NCBI GenBank assembly: GCA_963844865.1
Contig: CAWJPY010000011.1
Location: 62,001 to 126,000, forward strand
From: CAWJPY01 sp963844865
GTDB taxonomy: Bacteria; Acidobacteriota; Thermoanaerobaculia; Thermoanaerobaculales; Sulfomarinibacteraceae
Reading direction: 5' to 3'
Length of the DNA: 64,000 nucleotides
Shown here: positions 1 through 8,545 of the stretch, piece after piece
How the letters are laid out: every line of letters starts with the position of its first letter
How positions within the stretch are numbered: position 1 is the stretch's first letter
The notes under the pieces: generated by a model
Told to the model about the DNA's origin: nothing
Seen by the model: only the letters and a program-made list of their open reading frames with translations
Database searches by the model: none
Made by a program: the position numbers and the translations under genes

Positions 1-188
1 GTCAGTCGCCGGGGGACGTCCCAGAGATCGGCGACCTCCTTGACCAGGATGCCGGTGGTCTGGATGGAGCGGTCTGCGGCGGTGCGGCGCTCGAGCACCG
101 TGGTGGGCAGGCCGCGCAACGCCGCCGCGCGGGCGCAGGCGAGACCGGCGAAGCTGGCGCCGACGACGACCAGGTTGGGGGAGGACAT
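1..188 (-). CDS. FAD-dependent oxidoreductase, N-terminal fragment
   Basis: The gene runs leftward off the window edge; only the first 62 codons are present. They start at the ATG whose first base is 188 and read MSSPNLVVVGASFAGLACAR. This is a beta strand followed by a GxSxxG dinucleotide-binding loop (residues 10-15), as in the Rossmann fold of FAD-dependent monooxygenases and geranylgeranyl-reductase-like enzymes. A Glu-Arg-Arg follows at the end of the second strand (about residues 33-35), where the FAD ribose is usually bound. The substrate cannot be told from this fragment. The gene lies about 100 bases downstream of the spermidine-synthase-like gene on the same strand and could be co-transcribed with it. 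Confidence 0.7.
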   Translation of the reverse strand, partial: MSSPNLVVVGASFAGLACARAAALRGLPTTVLERRTAADRSIQTTGILVKEVADLWDVPRRL

Positions 189-287
189 GGTGTCACCTCC
201 CCTCCATTGACGCCGCCGATCATGGCTCGAACGTGGCCGTCCTGGGGCGTCGTCGCGGCCTTTTCCCGTCGAGTCTGGGGCGAGGGC

Positions 288-2462
288 TCACGGACGTCGT
301 GGTGCTCCCCGCCGCAGGCTGACCAGGACCGCCGGAATCGCCGCCAGACAGAGCAGGCCGAGGCCGCCCGCGGTGGCGACCATCCCCGCCCAGGGGAGGG
401 CCACGATGCCCACCAGGAGAGCGGCGCCCGCGGCGCCGGCCTCGTCGGCGGCGAAGGCGATGCCCGCGGCCTGCCGGCTGCGTCCCCGCCCGACGAGGTC
501 CGCCACGCCCGGGAAGGCCGCGCCGGTGAGGAAGCCGCCCGCAGCGAGGAGGACGGGCACCAGCAGCAGCGGGTGGAGCACCGGCGTCTGGCTGGCGATG
601 AGCGCGGACACGACGATGCCCGCCCCCAACAGCAGGGGAACGCGACGGGCGGGCCGGTCCCACCGGGTGGCCGCCAGGGCGCCCCCGCCGAGCCCGGCCA
701 TGAAGACGGCGGTGAGGGCGCCGACCTCTGCGTACACCGAGCCTCGGCTGGCCTGCCAGGACGCGATCAGGAGCAGCCACCACCCCATGGAGGTGAGACC
801 GATGACCGCAGCGGTGGCGCTCGCCGGCGGCCGCGGCAGGAGGGCGAGGATCAGGAGGAGGAGGCACGCGGCCGCGAGACCGACGGCGAGAGCGGTGGGC
901 GGCCGACCTTCCAGCCAACGGGACAAACCGAGCAGAGAGCGGCCGGACCGGGCCTCCAGGAGGGCGGCCGCCAAGGGCACGGCCCGGGGCCGGGCCGTGG
1001 TGTTGAGGGAGGCCCTTGCCGACTGCACGAACTCGTTGAGGGCGGTGGCGCGGCCCGGGTCCGCGACCAGGGCGAGGGTGTCGGGGCTGAAACGGGGATC
1101 GGCGACGGCCCGCGCGCGCCACCTGCTCTCCAGCTCCACCGGATCGAGGGTGAGGCGGGCCTTCTCGCGCCCCGCGACCAGGAGGATCTCCTCGCCCGGG
1201 ATGGCCACGACCTGCGGGAAGACCGCGCGCAAGGTGGAGGCCAGCACCGCCACCAGGGCGCCGCCGCCACCGCCGAGATAGGTGTCGGAGACCTCGACGC
1301 GCAGCACCAGGACCCCGTTCGGCCTCAAGCTGCGGCGGCAGGTGCGGAAGAACTCGACGGTGCGGCTGCGGTTGTGGCGGATGGTGGTCGGGTTGCCGTC
1401 CAGCAGCACCACCATGTCCCAGGGGACCGGGGAGGGAACGGCCCGGAGGGGATCCGCGGCGACGGCGTGGACCCGGGGATCGGCCAACGTCCGTTGCAGG
1501 TCCGGTCCGTACCAGCCGGGAAGGAGGCGGACCAGCTCCGGGTCCTCCTCCACCGCCACCAGCCGCCGGACGGGGTGACGGGCCATGGTGTTGACCGAGC
1601 CGTCGGCCAGGCTTCCCAGGGCGATCACACGCCGGGGGGCGGGGTGGAGGAGCATGATCAGGTGGGCGCGGGGCACGGTGCTGTAGGGGTCGGGGAAGGT
1701 GGCGACGAGGCGGCCGTCGGCGTACAGGGAGGACGGCGGCCCGGCCCCCAGCTCCAGGCGTTGCTGCCGGGTCTCCCGCCACGCCGCCAGATGCCCGGGA
1801 TGCTCCCCCCAGCCCCAGCCGGCGCTCTCGAAGAGGTCCGCCGCCGGGGCCGCCAGGAGGGCGCCGGCGGCCGCGACCGCCACGGCCAGGACCGGCCTGC
1901 GATGGACGAGCTCCAGGGTGGCGACCACGGCGAGGCTCAGGACCACCGCGGCCGCGGCGCCCAGGGGGGCCAGGAGGATGCTGAGACCGACGCCGCCGAG
2001 CAGGGACCCGACGGCTTCGAGCCCGTAGGCGCGTCCCGGGCCCCGCGGACCGAGCCGGTGGGCCAGCAGGGGGAAGGCCATGCCGCCCATTACGGCGGGG
2101 GGAAGGACCGCCGCCGCCCACAGCCACAGGGACCGCCAGGTGGTGATCGCCTCGCCGGGGGTGGCGCCCAGGAGCGCCGGGGCGGCCCGGAAGAGCACCA
2201 CACCCGCGCCCGCCAGGACGAGCACGAGGAGAGGGAGGGCTGCCGTTGGGACGCGGTCCCCGCGGAGCACGCCGATCCGGGCGCCGGCGCCCATGCCGAG
2301 CAGCCACAGGGCCATCACCGCGCCCCACGCCAGCTCGGAGCCGCCCATGGCCGCCATGGCCTCCCGGAGGAGGACGGTCTGTGCGATGACGGCCGCGAAG
2401 CCGAGAAGGACGACCCTGGCGCCCGCGGACGGTGACTGACGGAGGATGTGCACCACCGCCAT
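288..2462 (-). CDS. Membrane-embedded spermidine-synthase-like protein
   Basis: Protein of 724 residues in three parts. An N-terminal block of about six or seven hydrophobic helices (residues 1-215) comes first. A soluble SAM-binding fold resembling spermidine synthase follows (about 220-450), with an acidic cluster near VEEDPEL and a later strand MVVLLDGNP. A second multi-helix block of about 200 residues ends the protein. This matches proteins annotated as fused transporter/spermidine synthase, whose substrate is usually unknown. A true polyamine role is not shown; the aminopropyltransferase aspartates are not clearly recognisable. An in-frame GTG at 2522 would add 20 residues of low-complexity sequence inside a dispersed repeat, so the ATG at 2462 is preferred. 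Confidence 0.7.
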   Translation of the reverse strand: MAVVHILRQSPSAGARVVLLGFAAVIAQTVLLREAMAAMGGSELAWGAVMALWLLGMGAGARIGVLRGDRVPTAALPLLVLVLAGAGVVLFRAAPALLGATPGEAITTWRSLWLWAAAVLPPAVMGGMAFPLLAHRLGPRGPGRAYGLEAVGSLLGGVGLSILLAPLGAAAAVVLSLAVVATLELVHRRPVLAVAVAAAGALLAAPAADLFESAGWGWGEHPGHLAAWRETRQQRLELGAGPPSSLYADGRLVATFPDPYSTVPRAHLIMLLHPAPRRVIALGSLADGSVNTMARHPVRRLVAVEEDPELVRLLPGWYGPDLQRTLADPRVHAVAADPLRAVPSPVPWDMVVLLDGNPTTIRHNRSRTVEFFRTCRRSLRPNGVLVLRVEVSDTYLGGGGGALVAVLASTLRAVFPQVVAIPGEEILLVAGREKARLTLDPVELESRWRARAVADPRFSPDTLALVADPGRATALNEFVQSARASLNTTARPRAVPLAAALLEARSGRSLLGLSRWLEGRPPTALAVGLAAACLLLLILALLPRPPASATAAVIGLTSMGWWLLLIASWQASRGSVYAEVGALTAVFMAGLGGGALAATRWDRPARRVPLLLGAGIVVSALIASQTPVLHPLLLVPVLLAAGGFLTGAAFPGVADLVGRGRSRQAAGIAFAADEAGAAGAALLVGIVALPWAGMVATAGGLGLLCLAAIPAVLVSLRRGAPRRP

Positions 2463-2514
2463 TATCGCGGACCGTAGCCCCCGACACGAAGCTCCCGGCG
2501 AGATTCTCGGCAGA

Positions 2515-2620
2515 GACGGCACCAGGCACCTCTTGACGTAGGGTTGCCAGAGACGGTGCCAGGCAGCATCCGAATGAAGCGAGATTCGTGCTATCGAAGC
2601 AGGACGGGGCGCCTGGCACC
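2515..2620. repeat. Dispersed paired-palindrome repeat (family A), copy 1
   Basis: The segment contains GGCACCAGGCACC (2518-2530), then GGTGCCAGGC (2556-2565), then GCCTGGCACC (2611-2620). The last two face each other about 45 bases apart. The same outer motif pair recurs in at least seven other spacers of this window. It sits between divergent genes. Confidence 0.7.
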
Positions 2621-2714
2621 GGCCGTGACGTCGGAGAATCTCCGACTCCGAGCAGAACCCGAGGGGGCCGATTGCCGTTAAAGCCAGGGAGTGAAGACGA
2701 GAAGGAGGAGAACC

Positions 2715-3761
2715 ATGTCACGACGATCCCTGTGTGTGCTGGCGGTGCTGCTCGCGGTCGCTCCGCTGTCGGCGGAAAGCACCCGGACCCTGCACGCCTC
2801 GCTGCCGGTGGACTCCGGCACGGCGTTTGCGGTGGACAACCTCGCGGGCACGATGTCGGTGGTTCCCGGCCCGGGCAGCGAGGTGACTGCCGTGGCCACC
2901 GTCCATGCCGAGAACGAGGAGCTGGCGTCCCGCGTGCGCTTCGACGAGGTGAGGGGCAAGGACGGCCGGCGGACGTTGCGGGTGATCTACAACGATACCG
3001 GGCAGCATGTGTTCCGCTACCCCGCCGCCCATGGGACCTCCCGCGTCCACTACGACGGCCGGCGCGTGGGGGTGAGCTCCAACAGGGGAGACCTCCTGTG
3101 GGCCGAGGTGGTGGTGCAGGTGCCCGCCACGAAGGTGGACGCGGTCTTCCGGAACATGGTCGGCACCCTGCGTGCCGAGCGCCTGCAGGGTCGTCTGACC
3201 CTGGACACCGCCAGCGGCGACATCAAGGTCAGCCGCCTCAAGGGCGAGGTGAAGGCGGACACCGGTTCCGGGGACGTGGATGCAGAGCAGCTTTCCGGGT
3301 CGTTCGACTGCGACACGGGCAGCGGCGACTGCCGCATCGCCGGCTTCGACGGTGACACCCTGACCCTGGACACCGGTTCCGGCGACGTGACGGGACGTGA
3401 CCTGCGGGCGGACCGGGTGAGCGCCGACACCGGCTCCGGGGACGTGGTGCTGCGCGATGCCGACGTGCAGTCCTTCGAAGGCGACACGGGCTCGGGAGGC
3501 ATCCTGCTGGAGAACTCCGGTGATCGACTCCTGAAGATGGACGCGGACACGGGGTCCGGCGACGTCAAGGTGCGGCTGCCGTCGGATGCGACCTTCGAGC
3601 TTCGCGCGGACACGGGCAGCGGAGACATCGGGTGCGGCTTCTCCGACGCGCACCCCATCGCCCACGGCCGCGAGGTGGTGGGGTGGGAGCGGGGCGACAG
3701 GCGCACCAGGATCCGCGCCGACACCGGCAGTGGGGACGTGAGGGTGGAGCCCCTGCGCTGA
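2715..3761 (+). CDS. Secreted DUF4097-type beta-helix repeat protein
   Basis: A 348-residue protein with an N-terminal signal peptide (hydrophobic run VLAVLLAVAPLSA, residues 8-20). The body consists of short repeats built on DTGSGD, seen nine times between about residue 150 and the C-terminus, with two variants (DTASGD and DTGSGG). Spacing of about 18-25 residues between units fits a right-handed beta-helix, as expected for DUF4097 (putative adhesin) proteins. These act in the periplasm or at the cell surface; their biochemical role is generally unknown. The ATG at 2715 follows an AAGGAGG ribosome site (2702-2708) with good spacing, so the upstream in-frame ATG at 2691 is rejected. The gene stands alone, divergent from its left neighbour. 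Confidence 0.85.
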   Translation: MSRRSLCVLAVLLAVAPLSAESTRTLHASLPVDSGTAFAVDNLAGTMSVVPGPGSEVTAVATVHAENEELASRVRFDEVRGKDGRRTLRVIYNDTGQHVFRYPAAHGTSRVHYDGRRVGVSSNRGDLLWAEVVVQVPATKVDAVFRNMVGTLRAERLQGRLTLDTASGDIKVSRLKGEVKADTGSGDVDAEQLSGSFDCDTGSGDCRIAGFDGDTLTLDTGSGDVTGRDLRADRVSADTGSGDVVLRDADVQSFEGDTGSGGILLENSGDRLLKMDADTGSGDVKVRLPSDATFELRADTGSGDIGCGFSDAHPIAHGREVVGWERGDRRTRIRADTGSGDVRVEPLR

Positions 3762-4607
3762 CCCCGGTTCACGGCGCACCATCGTGGTGGTTCGGGGGCA
3801 GGGGCGGCGGTGAGGGTCCGCGACGGCGCATCGCGCCACCGACCAGCAGCCGCGACCAGCTCATGCGGGATGGCGACCTTCGGCAGAAGGTCGCGTCCCG
3901 CGGTCGTGCCCCTCGCGCCGAGCAGCAGCGGTCCTCGAGAGGACAGCGCGTTCCTCTCGTCCTCTGAATGACACACCCTTGTTCTGTCATGGTGAGCGAC
4001 GAGTCGAGCCGTTCCCCGAAGGCCCGTGGGACGACCCCAGCCACGAGTCTGGTTCTCTCAGGGGATTCTTCGACTCGCTCCGGCGGACTCCGCTCGCTCC
4101 CAAAGACATGGCTTTCTCCTGTCACCCTGAGCGAGCGGCCCTGGGCCGCGAGTCGAAGGGTCCCCCGATGTCTCCGGTGTGACGAGCCAAAGGCCCGGGT
4201 CTGGTTCTCTCGGGGGATTCTTCGACTCGCTCCGGCGGACTCCGCTCGCTCAGAATGACAGGCAACGTGGACGTGCCACCGTCTCCGCGCGGCCCCGTGT
4301 CATTCCATGTGACACCGCCGCGCGGGGTGTGAGGATGCTCAGGATGACACGCAGGCGGGTCGGTCCACCGTCTCTGAACGGCTCCGTGTCATGCCATGCG
4401 GCACCGCCACGACGCGGCGGAAGGATGCTCCTCATGACATACACGTCTGCAGCACACCCCGCGTCCACGTCCGCGTCCGAGCTCCGCACGCCCTGTCATC
4501 GCACGTGACACCGCCCCGAACGGGCGGACGGATGCTCACCATGACAGCGGATCGGCATGTCATTGGGAGTCAGCCGCGGTTGGAGGGTGCCTGGCGCCGC
4601 CCCCTGC
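3762..4607. repeat. Gene-free repeat-rich spacer (family D)
   Basis: This stretch of 846 bases has no convincing gene. It holds two direct copies of a roughly 52-base unit (4048-4099 and 4200-4251) containing TTCTTCGACTCGCTCCGG and ending in CCGCTCGCTC, the second followed by AGAATGACA. Several imperfect palindromes follow between 4290 and 4560 (GACACCGCCGCG...GGATGCTCAGGATGACA-like units). The segment around 4433-4466 recurs in inverse orientation at 21358-21390. A half copy of the family A palindrome lies at 4586-4598. Short ORFs here lack ribosome sites and are not called. Confidence 0.7.
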
Positions 4608-6074
4608 CTATGCCAGGTCCTCCAAGAGGGACGTCAGCAGCCTGTAGAAGCGCTGTACCGAGGAGATCTGGACGCGCTCGTCCGGGGAGTGGGCGTTCTG
4701 GATCTCCGGACCGATGGACACCGCGTCCATGTCCGGGATCTTCTCGATCAGGAGGCCGCACTCCAGCCCCGCGTGGATCGCCTTGACCGCCGGCGGGTTC
4801 CCGAAGAGCTTCTCGTGGACCGCCGCGGTCCGCTTTACCACCGGCGAGTCCGGGTTGGGCTTCCACCCGGGGTAGGGATCGTTCTCCTCCACGGAGGCGC
4901 CGGCCTGCTCGGCGATGGAGCGTATCTGCCGGCCCACCGCGCCCAGGGTGGGCATGACCGACGAGCGGTGGGAGGTCACCACGGTGGCCGCGTCGCCTCG
5001 GGTGTTCACCACGGCCAGGTTGTTGGAGGTCTCCACCAGGCCCGGGACGTCGCGGGACATGGCGAGCACCCCGTGGGGCAGGCCGTCCAGGAGGCGCAGC
5101 AGGCGATCGCGGGCGTGGACGTTGAGGACCTCGGCGAACGCCTCGCCGTCGGCCGGCGTCTCCACCGCGACCTCCATGTCGGGGTCGGTGGCGCCGAACT
5201 CCACCCGGAAGTCGTCGAGACACGTGCCCGCCACCTCACGCAGGCGGTCCACCTGGTCGCGGTGGACGCGGCACGCGGCGGAGGCCTCGCGGGGGATGGC
5301 GTTGTGCTTGGAGCCGCCCTCGACGGACGCCAGGTCGACCTCGATGCCGTCCTCGATGGCCGCCAGCAGGACCCTGGTGACGAGCTTGATGGCGTTGGCC
5401 CGGTTCTCGATGATGTTCAGCCCCGAGTGCCCCCCGCGCAGGCCGCGCACGTCGATGCGCACGGGCACCGATGCCAGCAGGCCGCGGCGGGTGAGCAGGG
5501 GCAGGGTGCTCGTGATGTCGGCGCCGCCGGCGCAGCCGATGTAGACGGCGCCGTCCTCCTCGGTGTCCAGGTTGAGCATGATGCGGCCGGTGATGATGTG
5601 CGGGTCCAGGAGCTTGGCGCCGGTGAGGCCCGTCTCCTCGTCCAGGGTGCAGAGGATCTCCAGAGGACCGTGGACGGCGTCGGGATCCTCGGCCACGGCC
5701 AGGGCGCTGGCGACGCCGATCCCGTTGTCGGCGCCGAGGGTGGTGCCCTTGGCGACCACCCAGTCCCCGTCCACTCCGACGTCGATGCCGTCGGCCATGA
5801 AGTCCTTGTCCACGTCGGAGTTCTTCTCGCACACCATGTCCAGGTGTCCCTGCAGGACCACCGTCGGGGCGTTCTCGTGACCGGCCGAGGCCGGCACGGC
5901 GATGACCACGTTGCCAGCGTCGTCGCGGCGGACCTCGAACCCCCGTTCACGCCCCCATGAAGCCACGTGCTCGGCGATGCGCTCCTCGTGCTTGGATGGC
6001 CGCGGGATGCTCCGGATCGCGTCGAAGTGCGACCACAGGAGCTTCGGCTCGAGTGATTCCAGTGGGCTGCTCAT
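4608..6074 (-). CDS. pepD: Cytosolic beta-Ala-His (aminoacyl-histidine) dipeptidase, M20 family
   Basis: The protein of 488 residues has the expected length for PepD, which hydrolyses Xaa-His and other dipeptides in the cytoplasm with two zinc ions. Metal and catalytic motifs are visible: GHLDM (His77, Asp79), LGADNG (bridging Asp116), DEETG (Glu146-Glu147 as general base region), and a C-terminal ECG segment. No signal peptide is seen. The ATG at 6074 follows AAGGAGGTGAAAG. Two perfect palindromes (6094-6111 and 6133-6148) lie just upstream and may be operator sites. The enzyme fits with the peptide importers at 39.1-42.5 kb, although it is not linked to them. Confidence 0.93.
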   Translation of the reverse strand: MSSPLESLEPKLLWSHFDAIRSIPRPSKHEERIAEHVASWGRERGFEVRRDDAGNVVIAVPASAGHENAPTVVLQGHLDMVCEKNSDVDKDFMADGIDVGVDGDWVVAKGTTLGADNGIGVASALAVAEDPDAVHGPLEILCTLDEETGLTGAKLLDPHIITGRIMLNLDTEEDGAVYIGCAGGADITSTLPLLTRRGLLASVPVRIDVRGLRGGHSGLNIIENRANAIKLVTRVLLAAIEDGIEVDLASVEGGSKHNAIPREASAACRVHRDQVDRLREVAGTCLDDFRVEFGATDPDMEVAVETPADGEAFAEVLNVHARDRLLRLLDGLPHGVLAMSRDVPGLVETSNNLAVVNTRGDAATVVTSHRSSVMPTLGAVGRQIRSIAEQAGASVEENDPYPGWKPNPDSPVVKRTAAVHEKLFGNPPAVKAIHAGLECGLLIEKIPDMDAVSIGPEIQNAHSPDERVQISSVQRFYRLLTSLLEDLA

Positions 6075-6093
6075 CTTTCACCTCCTTGGGGCG

Positions 6094-6148
6094 GACGCGG
6101 TCGACCGCGTCGATGGTAACCGATCCGAAGCAATCCGCGGCCGCGGAT
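6094..6148. promoter_or_regulatory. Two perfect palindromes upstream of pepD
   Basis: GACGCGGTCGACCGCGTC at 6094-6111 is a perfect 18-base palindrome, 20 bases before the pepD start codon. ATCCGCGGCCGCGGAT at 6133-6148 is a perfect 16-base palindrome. They have different sequences, so they would not be two sites for one protein. Regulatory function is an inference. Confidence 0.4.
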
Positions 6149-6149
6149 C

Positions 6150-6240
6150 ACTGCCGCGGACCGATTCGAGGCGTCCCATCGGACGCGGACTCGGGCGCGG
6201 CCGCGGGCGCGGGCGGGGGCTGCGCCGCAGACCCGTCTTC
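6150..6240. repeat. Degenerate GCGGAC-type tract (family C)
   Basis: Low-complexity GC-rich sequence with loosely repeated GCGGAC/GGGCGC hexamers. The 14-mer GTCCCATCGGACGC occurs here and again at about 8428-8441 in the next tract. No coding signal. Confidence 0.45.
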
Positions 6241-6242
6241 CA

Positions 6243-7196
6243 CTACGAGCCGACCAGGGAGGCGAGGATGTCCAGAGCGGTGCGGGCGCCGCCGACCCGC
6301 AACCCATCCACCATGGCGGTCACGGCCAGGTGCTTCCGCTCCCGGGAAAGGCGGGGCGGCAGGATGACGACCTCATCGCTGTCGGGAGTTCCGTCCAGCC
6401 GAAGCGGCGAATCGGAGTGGATGATGCGGGCGTCGGACAGGAGGGCGTCCCGCACCTCCAGCTCGTCGAGACTCCGGGCGAACGCGAGGGCGATGTGCGC
6501 GACGTGGCCATGGAAGTGGCCCGACATCGAGCGCGTCACGGCCAGGTCCAGGCCCGGCAGCAGCAGCGCCGCGTCCTCGTCCAGGTCGGTGTCGTCGGTG
6601 GCGATCAGGTTGAACGCCAGGATGGCGCCCTCGATCTCCTCCTCCACGGGAGTGCCGCTGAGACGTCGGCTGGCCTGTTGGGCCAACCGCTCCACGGCGT
6701 CCCGGCCCAGGGAGGAGACCGGATCGACGGCCGCCACGCCGCCCCCGGCAGGCTCGAGATCGGCCAGGGCCGCGACCAGCACCGAGGTCGCGACCAGCGC
6801 GGGGTGGGCCACCCGCAGGTGGAGCGATGGCCAATGGGCCGCCGGCCCGGCGGCGGGGGTGGTCAGGGAGCGCAGTCGTCCCGGCCGGCCCACCACGACC
6901 ACCGGCGTCCCGGGGTTGGAGCGGAGGAACTCGGCCACGTGGTCGAGCCGGGGGCTGTCCGTCTCCGCCGCCACCAGCACCGCATCGCAGTCGGTGAAGT
7001 CGTCCGGGCCCTCCAGAGGAGGGACCAGGGCCGGGTTGCCGGCCAGCTCGGCGATCTGATGCTCGGGGTCATCGTCGGTGTGGCGGTAGGAGATGTGCGC
7101 GATGTGGACCTCGTCCCGCTCCAGGAGGAGGAGGATCTCCCGCCCGATCAGGCTCAGAGGGTCCACCATGAGCAGTCTAGGCATCGACGGAGTCAT
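6243..7196 (-). CDS. Aspartate-semialdehyde dehydrogenase-like protein lacking the catalytic Cys (USG-1 type)
   Basis: The 317-residue protein has the Asd fold order: an N-terminal nucleotide-binding half (MVDPLSLIGREILLLL) and a C-terminal dimerisation half. Recognisable late motifs are PVSSLGRDAVERLAQQ (compare PVSGAGRKAVEEL in USG-1 proteins) and MSGHFHGHVAHIAL. Where true Asd enzymes carry NPxC, this protein has HPALVATSVL, so the nucleophilic cysteine is absent and dehydrogenase activity is unlikely. The first glycine loop is also weak. The ATG at 7196 is preceded by AAGGAAG with 5-base spacing, which favours it over the ATG at 7184. It overlaps the 3' end of pssA by 20 bases, so the two are translationally coupled. 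Its role is not known. Confidence 0.75.
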   Translation of the reverse strand: MTPSMPRLLMVDPLSLIGREILLLLERDEVHIAHISYRHTDDDPEHQIAELAGNPALVPPLEGPDDFTDCDAVLVAAETDSPRLDHVAEFLRSNPGTPVVVVGRPGRLRSLTTPAAGPAAHWPSLHLRVAHPALVATSVLVAALADLEPAGGGVAAVDPVSSLGRDAVERLAQQASRRLSGTPVEEEIEGAILAFNLIATDDTDLDEDAALLLPGLDLAVTRSMSGHFHGHVAHIALAFARSLDELEVRDALLSDARIIHSDSPLRLDGTPDSDEVVILPPRLSRERKHLAVTAMVDGLRVGGARTALDILASLVGS

Positions 7197-7965
7197 CGGA
7201 GCTTCCTTGGGTGTGTGGAGGTGGCGAGCCGGCGGAGCGGCCGCGAACCATCTTCGCCAGCACCTTCAGCGGGGCGGAGAGGATGTAGATCGCCAGCAGC
7301 ACCGACAGCACGTGGGGCGTCAGGGTGATGAGCGAGAACGCCAGAGCGATGATGAACAGGGTGGTGGCCGGCCACTGCCGGCGCAGGTTGATGTCCTTGA
7401 ACGATGCGTAGGGGAGGTTGGAGACCATGAGCAGCGCCACGCAGAACACGAACCCCGCCACCACCGGGATGAAGGCGGGGTGCTGGATGGGGGCAGGGCG
7501 CAGGAGCACCAGGAGGGCGATGGCCGACGACCCGGCCGGGATGGGGAGGCCGACGAAGGTGTGGGTGTCGTGGGGGGTGCTCGAGAAGCGGGCCAGCCGG
7601 ATGGACCCCGCCACCAGGAACAGGAAGGCCACGGCGATGCCCGCGCGGGGGACCCGCCACAGCCCCCACTGGTAGGCGAGCAGCGCCGGCGCCAGCCCGA
7701 AGGAGACGACGTCGGCGATGGAGTCGTAGATCTCGCCGAAGCCCGAGGTGGAGCCGGTGAGGCGGGCGATGCGGCCGTCCAGGATGTCGGCCACGTTGGC
7801 GACGAGGATCAGGATCGCGGCCCGCTCCATCTGGCCGCGGGTCGCCGAGATCACGGACAGGAAGCCGAAGAAGATGTTGGCCACGGTGAACAGGGAGGGC
7901 AGCAGGTAGATGCCCCGGCGGAGCCGCGGACCGGCCTTGCGTCGGCGGAGCCGTGGCGCTCTCAC
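7177..7965 (-). CDS. pssA: CDP-diacylglycerol-serine O-phosphatidyltransferase
   Basis: The inner-membrane enzyme makes phosphatidylserine from CDP-diacylglycerol and L-serine, the precursor of phosphatidylethanolamine. The CDP-alcohol phosphotransferase signature DG-x2-AR-x8-G-x3-D-x3-D is complete (Asp63, Gly64, Ala67, Arg68, Gly77, Asp81, Asp85). Around it are about seven hydrophobic helices, and the length of 262 residues fits the subclass II PssA family. The start is a GTG at 7965 with no clear ribosome site. No phosphatidylserine decarboxylase gene is adjacent, so it must be elsewhere. The C-terminal 25 residues are polar and rich in Ser/Pro. Confidence 0.9.
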   Translation of the reverse strand: MRAPRLRRRKAGPRLRRGIYLLPSLFTVANIFFGFLSVISATRGQMERAAILILVANVADILDGRIARLTGSTSGFGEIYDSIADVVSFGLAPALLAYQWGLWRVPRAGIAVAFLFLVAGSIRLARFSSTPHDTHTFVGLPIPAGSSAIALLVLLRPAPIQHPAFIPVVAGFVFCVALLMVSNLPYASFKDINLRRQWPATTLFIIALAFSLITLTPHVLSVLLAIYILSAPLKVLAKMVRGRSAGSPPPHTQGSSDDSVDA

Positions 7966-8078
7966 CGGTCAAGGGACCGACGAGGGATCGAGATGGATGT
8001 TCGCGGCGTAGGCAACGATCGGTGCACTCCTGGTGCTCGCGGTCTCGCGAGGCCGATGCAGAGCCGATGGGGGCGTGT

Positions 8079-8276
8079 CTACGACGCCGTCCGGCGCAAG
8101 CTCTCCATCTGGTCCTTCAGCCGTAGCTTCAGCTTCTTGAGGTGCTTCGCTTCCATCTCCTCGGCAGGGGTGAGCCAGGCCTTCTTGTTGAGCTCTTCCA
8201 GTCGCTTTTCGTGGTTCTGGTGCTCGGTGCGGAGATCCTCGTAGGTCGGCTCGACCTGGTCGTGGTGAGAAGCCAT
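8079..8276 (-). CDS. Small DUF465/YdcH-family coiled-coil protein
   Basis: A 65-residue, highly charged helical protein (NHEKRLEELNKKAWLTPAEE in its middle). It matches the short DUF465 proteins with their conserved LTPAEE..E...LKK..L..KD pattern. These are cytoplasmic proteins of unknown function. The ATG at 8276 follows AGGAGGCG, which decides the start; the longer open frame running to 8828 is only a shadow through a low-complexity tract. It stands between pssA and nuoI, on the same strand. Confidence 0.85.
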   Translation of the reverse strand: MASHHDQVEPTYEDLRTEHQNHEKRLEELNKKAWLTPAEEMEAKHLKKLKLRLKDQMESLRRTAS

Positions 8277-8545
8277 GCGTCGCCTCCTGAAGTCGATGCC
8301 GGGCACTTCCATCCTAGCAGGCACGCCGCCTCCCCTCAACGCCGGCATTCCCCTCTCTCCCCGCGCCCGCGCCCGAATTCCGCATCCCTGTCCGCGTCGG
8401 CGTCCGTATCCGCGCCCGACTCCGGTCGTCCCATCGGACGCAGTGACAGCGGCAGCGGCCGTGGCAGCGACGGCGTCCAGCGACCGCGACAGGGACGCTG
8501 ATCGCTGCTGCTGATTGCGGACGCGGACGCGGGTGGGGGCGAGAA
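8277..8545. repeat. Degenerate GCGGAC/CAGCGG tract (family C) between nuoI and the DUF465 gene
   Basis: The tract covers about 8345-8535 and consists of drifting hexamers such as GTCCGCGTCGGC, GACAGCGGCAGCGGC and GCGGACGCGGACGCGG. Comparable tracts occur in many other spacers of the window. No gene or promoter is evident apart from the ribosome site of the DUF465 gene at the left end. Confidence 0.55.

Noticed and set aside
207..2435. Long open frames on the strand opposite real genes (for example 207-2435, 4557-5960, 14091-16037, 39085-42009, 61138-63678)
   Set aside because: They mirror well-recognised genes, have low-complexity Arg/Gly/Pro/His-rich translations, no ribosome sites and no family motifs. 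This is expected from GC-rich codon bias.
3968..4508. Small ORFs in the spacer before pepD
   Set aside because: They follow direct and inverted repeats, have no ribosome sites and no recognisable protein features.
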